DNA from: an uncultured Asticcacaulis sp. | Lineage (GTDB): Bacteria; Pseudomonadota; Alphaproteobacteria; Caulobacterales; Caulobacteraceae | Length of the DNA stretch: 7,076 nt | Direction: 5' to 3' | NCBI GenBank assembly: GCA_946480525.1 | Contig: CAMLLA010000222.1 | Coordinates: forward strand, 1-7,076 | Shown here: positions 6,107-7,076 of the stretch, piece after piece | How positions within the stretch are numbered: the stretch's first letter is position 1 | Layout: the number at the start of each line of letters is the position of its first letter | Notes under the pieces: model-generated | Told to the model about the DNA's origin: nothing | The model's database searches: none | What the model saw: the letters and a program-made list of their open reading frames with translations, nothing else | Made by a program: the position numbers and the translations under genes

Positions 6107-6478
6107 CTATGAAAGGTTGAAGTTGCCGGTATAGGTAACCTTGTCACCCGGCTTGTTCTTGGTCAGATCGACGACCACCAGTTTCTCGGCGATCTTTTTT
6201 ACAGCGGCGCCAAAGTCGTATCCCGGCGCACTTTCTTCTATGACTTCACACGCGCCCAGCCGTCCGGTGTCGAGCACTGTGCACAGGACAGTGCCCCACC
6301 CTCTGGCTTCGGCTTCGGCGGCCAGTTGCGGATAATAGTCCCTGTTACTTGGAAGCAGCTTGCTGACCGTAGCCTTGGGGTATTCCTCCGCCCTCGCGAC
6401 CGCAGGCGCGCCCGCCAGCGCGATGGCCACTACACACAGAAATACCTGTCGCGTCTTCGATCCGTTGATCCCGGTCAT
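6107..6478 (-). CDS. Small exported TonB C-terminal-domain protein
   Basis: This 123-residue protein has an N-terminal signal peptide with a hydrophobic core at about 11-26 and likely cleavage after ARA (28-30). Nearly all of the rest resembles the TonB C-terminal domain of energy transducers: YPQLAAEAEARGWGTVLC at 49-66, then GRLGACEVI at 72-80, then the PGYDFGAAVKK segment at 85-95. Cys66 and Cys77 sit where Caulobacterales TonB-like proteins often carry a cysteine pair. It lacks the proline-rich periplasmic spacer and, if the signal is cleaved, the membrane anchor of a working TonB. It may therefore be a periplasmic partner or decoy for receptor TonB boxes rather than an energy transducer. 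I chose the ATG at 6476-6478 over the in-frame ATG at 6514 (135 residues) because the shorter form starts a normal signal peptide and has AAGGGG eight bases upstream. It lies 56 bases behind the AraC-type gene on the same strand and could share its transcript. No function is assigned. Confidence 0.75.
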   Translation of the reverse strand: MTGINGSKTRQVFLCVVAIALAGAPAVARAEEYPKATVSKLLPSNRDYYPQLAAEAEARGWGTVLCTVLDTGRLGACEVIEESAPGYDFGAAVKKIAEKLVVVDLTKNKPGDKVTYTGNFNLS

Positions 6479-6486
6479 GGCCCATT

Positions 6487-6492
6487 CCCCTT
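6487..6492 (-). promoter_or_regulatory. Ribosome binding site of the small TonB-domain protein
   Basis: The minus strand reads AAGGGG, eight bases before the ATG at 6476-6478. The alternative ATG at 6512-6514 has only a distant AGGA. Confidence 0.5.
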
Positions 6493-6534
6493 TTGTGTTA
6501 GTTCCAGCGATCATCTGGTAGCAAATCCTATACG

Positions 6535-7076
6535 TTAACCCATCGGCAGCAACCGCGTATAAACCGCGTGCTCCGGAGCCTCGCTAACCACGCGCTTGCG
6601 CCGGCTTAAGTAGTCGCCGGGCGTGTGGCCGGTGAAGGACTTGAATTCCTTGTTGAAATGCGCCTGGTCAGAAAACAGGAAGTCCTGCGCCACCGCTGTC
6701 CAGCGCATGGGACGCGCCCCGTCGATGACGTCGATGACCTCCTGAAGACGATAGAGGCGCGCCAGCCGTTTGGGTGGGACGCCGACGACGGCGTTGAACA
6801 GGGAGATCACGTGCTTGGGCGTGAAATCGGGCATGGCCAGGACCTGCTCCCCCTCCGCCGTGGCGTGGCCGAGTTGCAGAGCCTGGAGCGCCGGGGCGAT
6901 CTTTTCGAACTTGGCCGAGCGGTCGATGCGCGCGGTCAAAAGACGTTCCAGTAGGATGAACCGCGCCTGAGCGCCGCCCGCATCAAACAGGCGCTCGCGC
7001 AACTCCCCGGTAAAGCGGCCCCAAAGGTCGTCGAGCGACACAAGCTGGTTGTGTATGAGGTTGATGTCCACGCCCA
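6535..7076 (-). CDS. AraC-family transcriptional regulator, 5' truncated
   Basis: The frame is open to the right edge and ends at TAA (6535-6537); about 180 codons are visible, and the N-terminal sensing domain is mostly outside. The GTG at 7069-7071 is probably internal. Counting from that GTG, residues about 8-50 (LVSLDDLWG, then ELRERLFDAG, then FILLERLL) resemble the end of the effector domain in AraC proteins whose N-terminal part is often labelled DUF6597. The paired helix-turn-helix unit follows: FTPKHVISLFNAVVGVPPKR at 83-102 and WTAVAQDFLFSDQAHFNKEF at 124-143, then the family-typical GHTPGDYLSRR at 148-158. It should bind DNA as a transcription activator or repressor. Its targets are unknown. 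It may control the small gene just downstream, or the receptor/hydrolase pair; it is separated from these by the convergent spacer, so a link is only a guess. Confidence 0.9.
   Translation of the reverse strand, partial: GVDINLIHNQLVSLDDLWGRFTGELRERLFDAGGAQARFILLERLLTARIDRSAKFEKIAPALQALQLGHATAEGEQVLAMPDFTPKHVISLFNAVVGVPPKRLARLYRLQEVIDVIDGARPMRWTAVAQDFLFSDQAHFNKEFKSFTGHTPGDYLSRRKRVVSEAPEHAVYTRLLPMG

Noticed and set aside
6104..6118. Small hairpin AACCT/AGGTT at the end of the TonB-domain gene as a terminator
   Set aside because: It has only five pairs, overlaps the stop codon and has no T tract after it in the direction of transcription.

Overview
The window is GC-rich and densely coding. It looks like chromosomal DNA of an alphaproteobacterium, most likely Caulobacterales (Caulobacter/Asticcacaulis/Brevundimonas-like). 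The clues are a TonB-dependent receptor of the GSRIPR type, a small cysteine-paired TonB C-terminal-domain protein typical of that order, and an AraC regulator of a type common there. The order assignment is inferred from protein style; no rRNA or tRNA is present. I see no mobile element, CRISPR array, tRNA or phage gene.

Layout, left to right: (1) 1-908 (+), the 3' part of an AstE/aspartoacylase-like M14 zinc hydrolase, cut by the left edge and probably a cyanophycin-dipeptide hydrolase (CphZ-like). (2) 929-2872 (-), convergent with it, a secreted 647-residue protein joining a cyanophycinase (peptidase S51) domain to an isoaspartyl peptidase/plant-type asparaginase (T2 Ntn-hydrolase) domain. 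(3) 2873-3081, a divergent control region rich in short inverted and direct repeats. (4) 3082-5874 (+), a 930-residue TonB-dependent receptor ended by a strong intrinsic terminator. (5) 5923-6106, a short convergent spacer in which I see no gene. (6) 6107-6478 (-), a small exported protein with a lone TonB C-terminal domain. (7) 6535-7076 (-), the C-terminal part of an AraC-family regulator, cut by the right edge.

Working model (inference): this is a locus for using cyanophycin, the multi-L-arginyl-poly-L-aspartate storage polymer, or related beta-aspartyl peptides. The receptor would bring polymer fragments or beta-Asp-Arg across the outer membrane. The exported two-domain enzyme would cut polymer to beta-Asp-Arg with its first domain and split that isopeptide to Asp and Arg with its second. 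The convergent zinc hydrolase would split dipeptide that escapes. The separate steps are known from the CphB, IaaA and CphZ families. The notable points are that the first two are fused in one exported chain, and that the fusion sits between a dedicated-looking receptor and a second, unrelated dipeptide hydrolase. The substrate itself cannot be proved from sequence.
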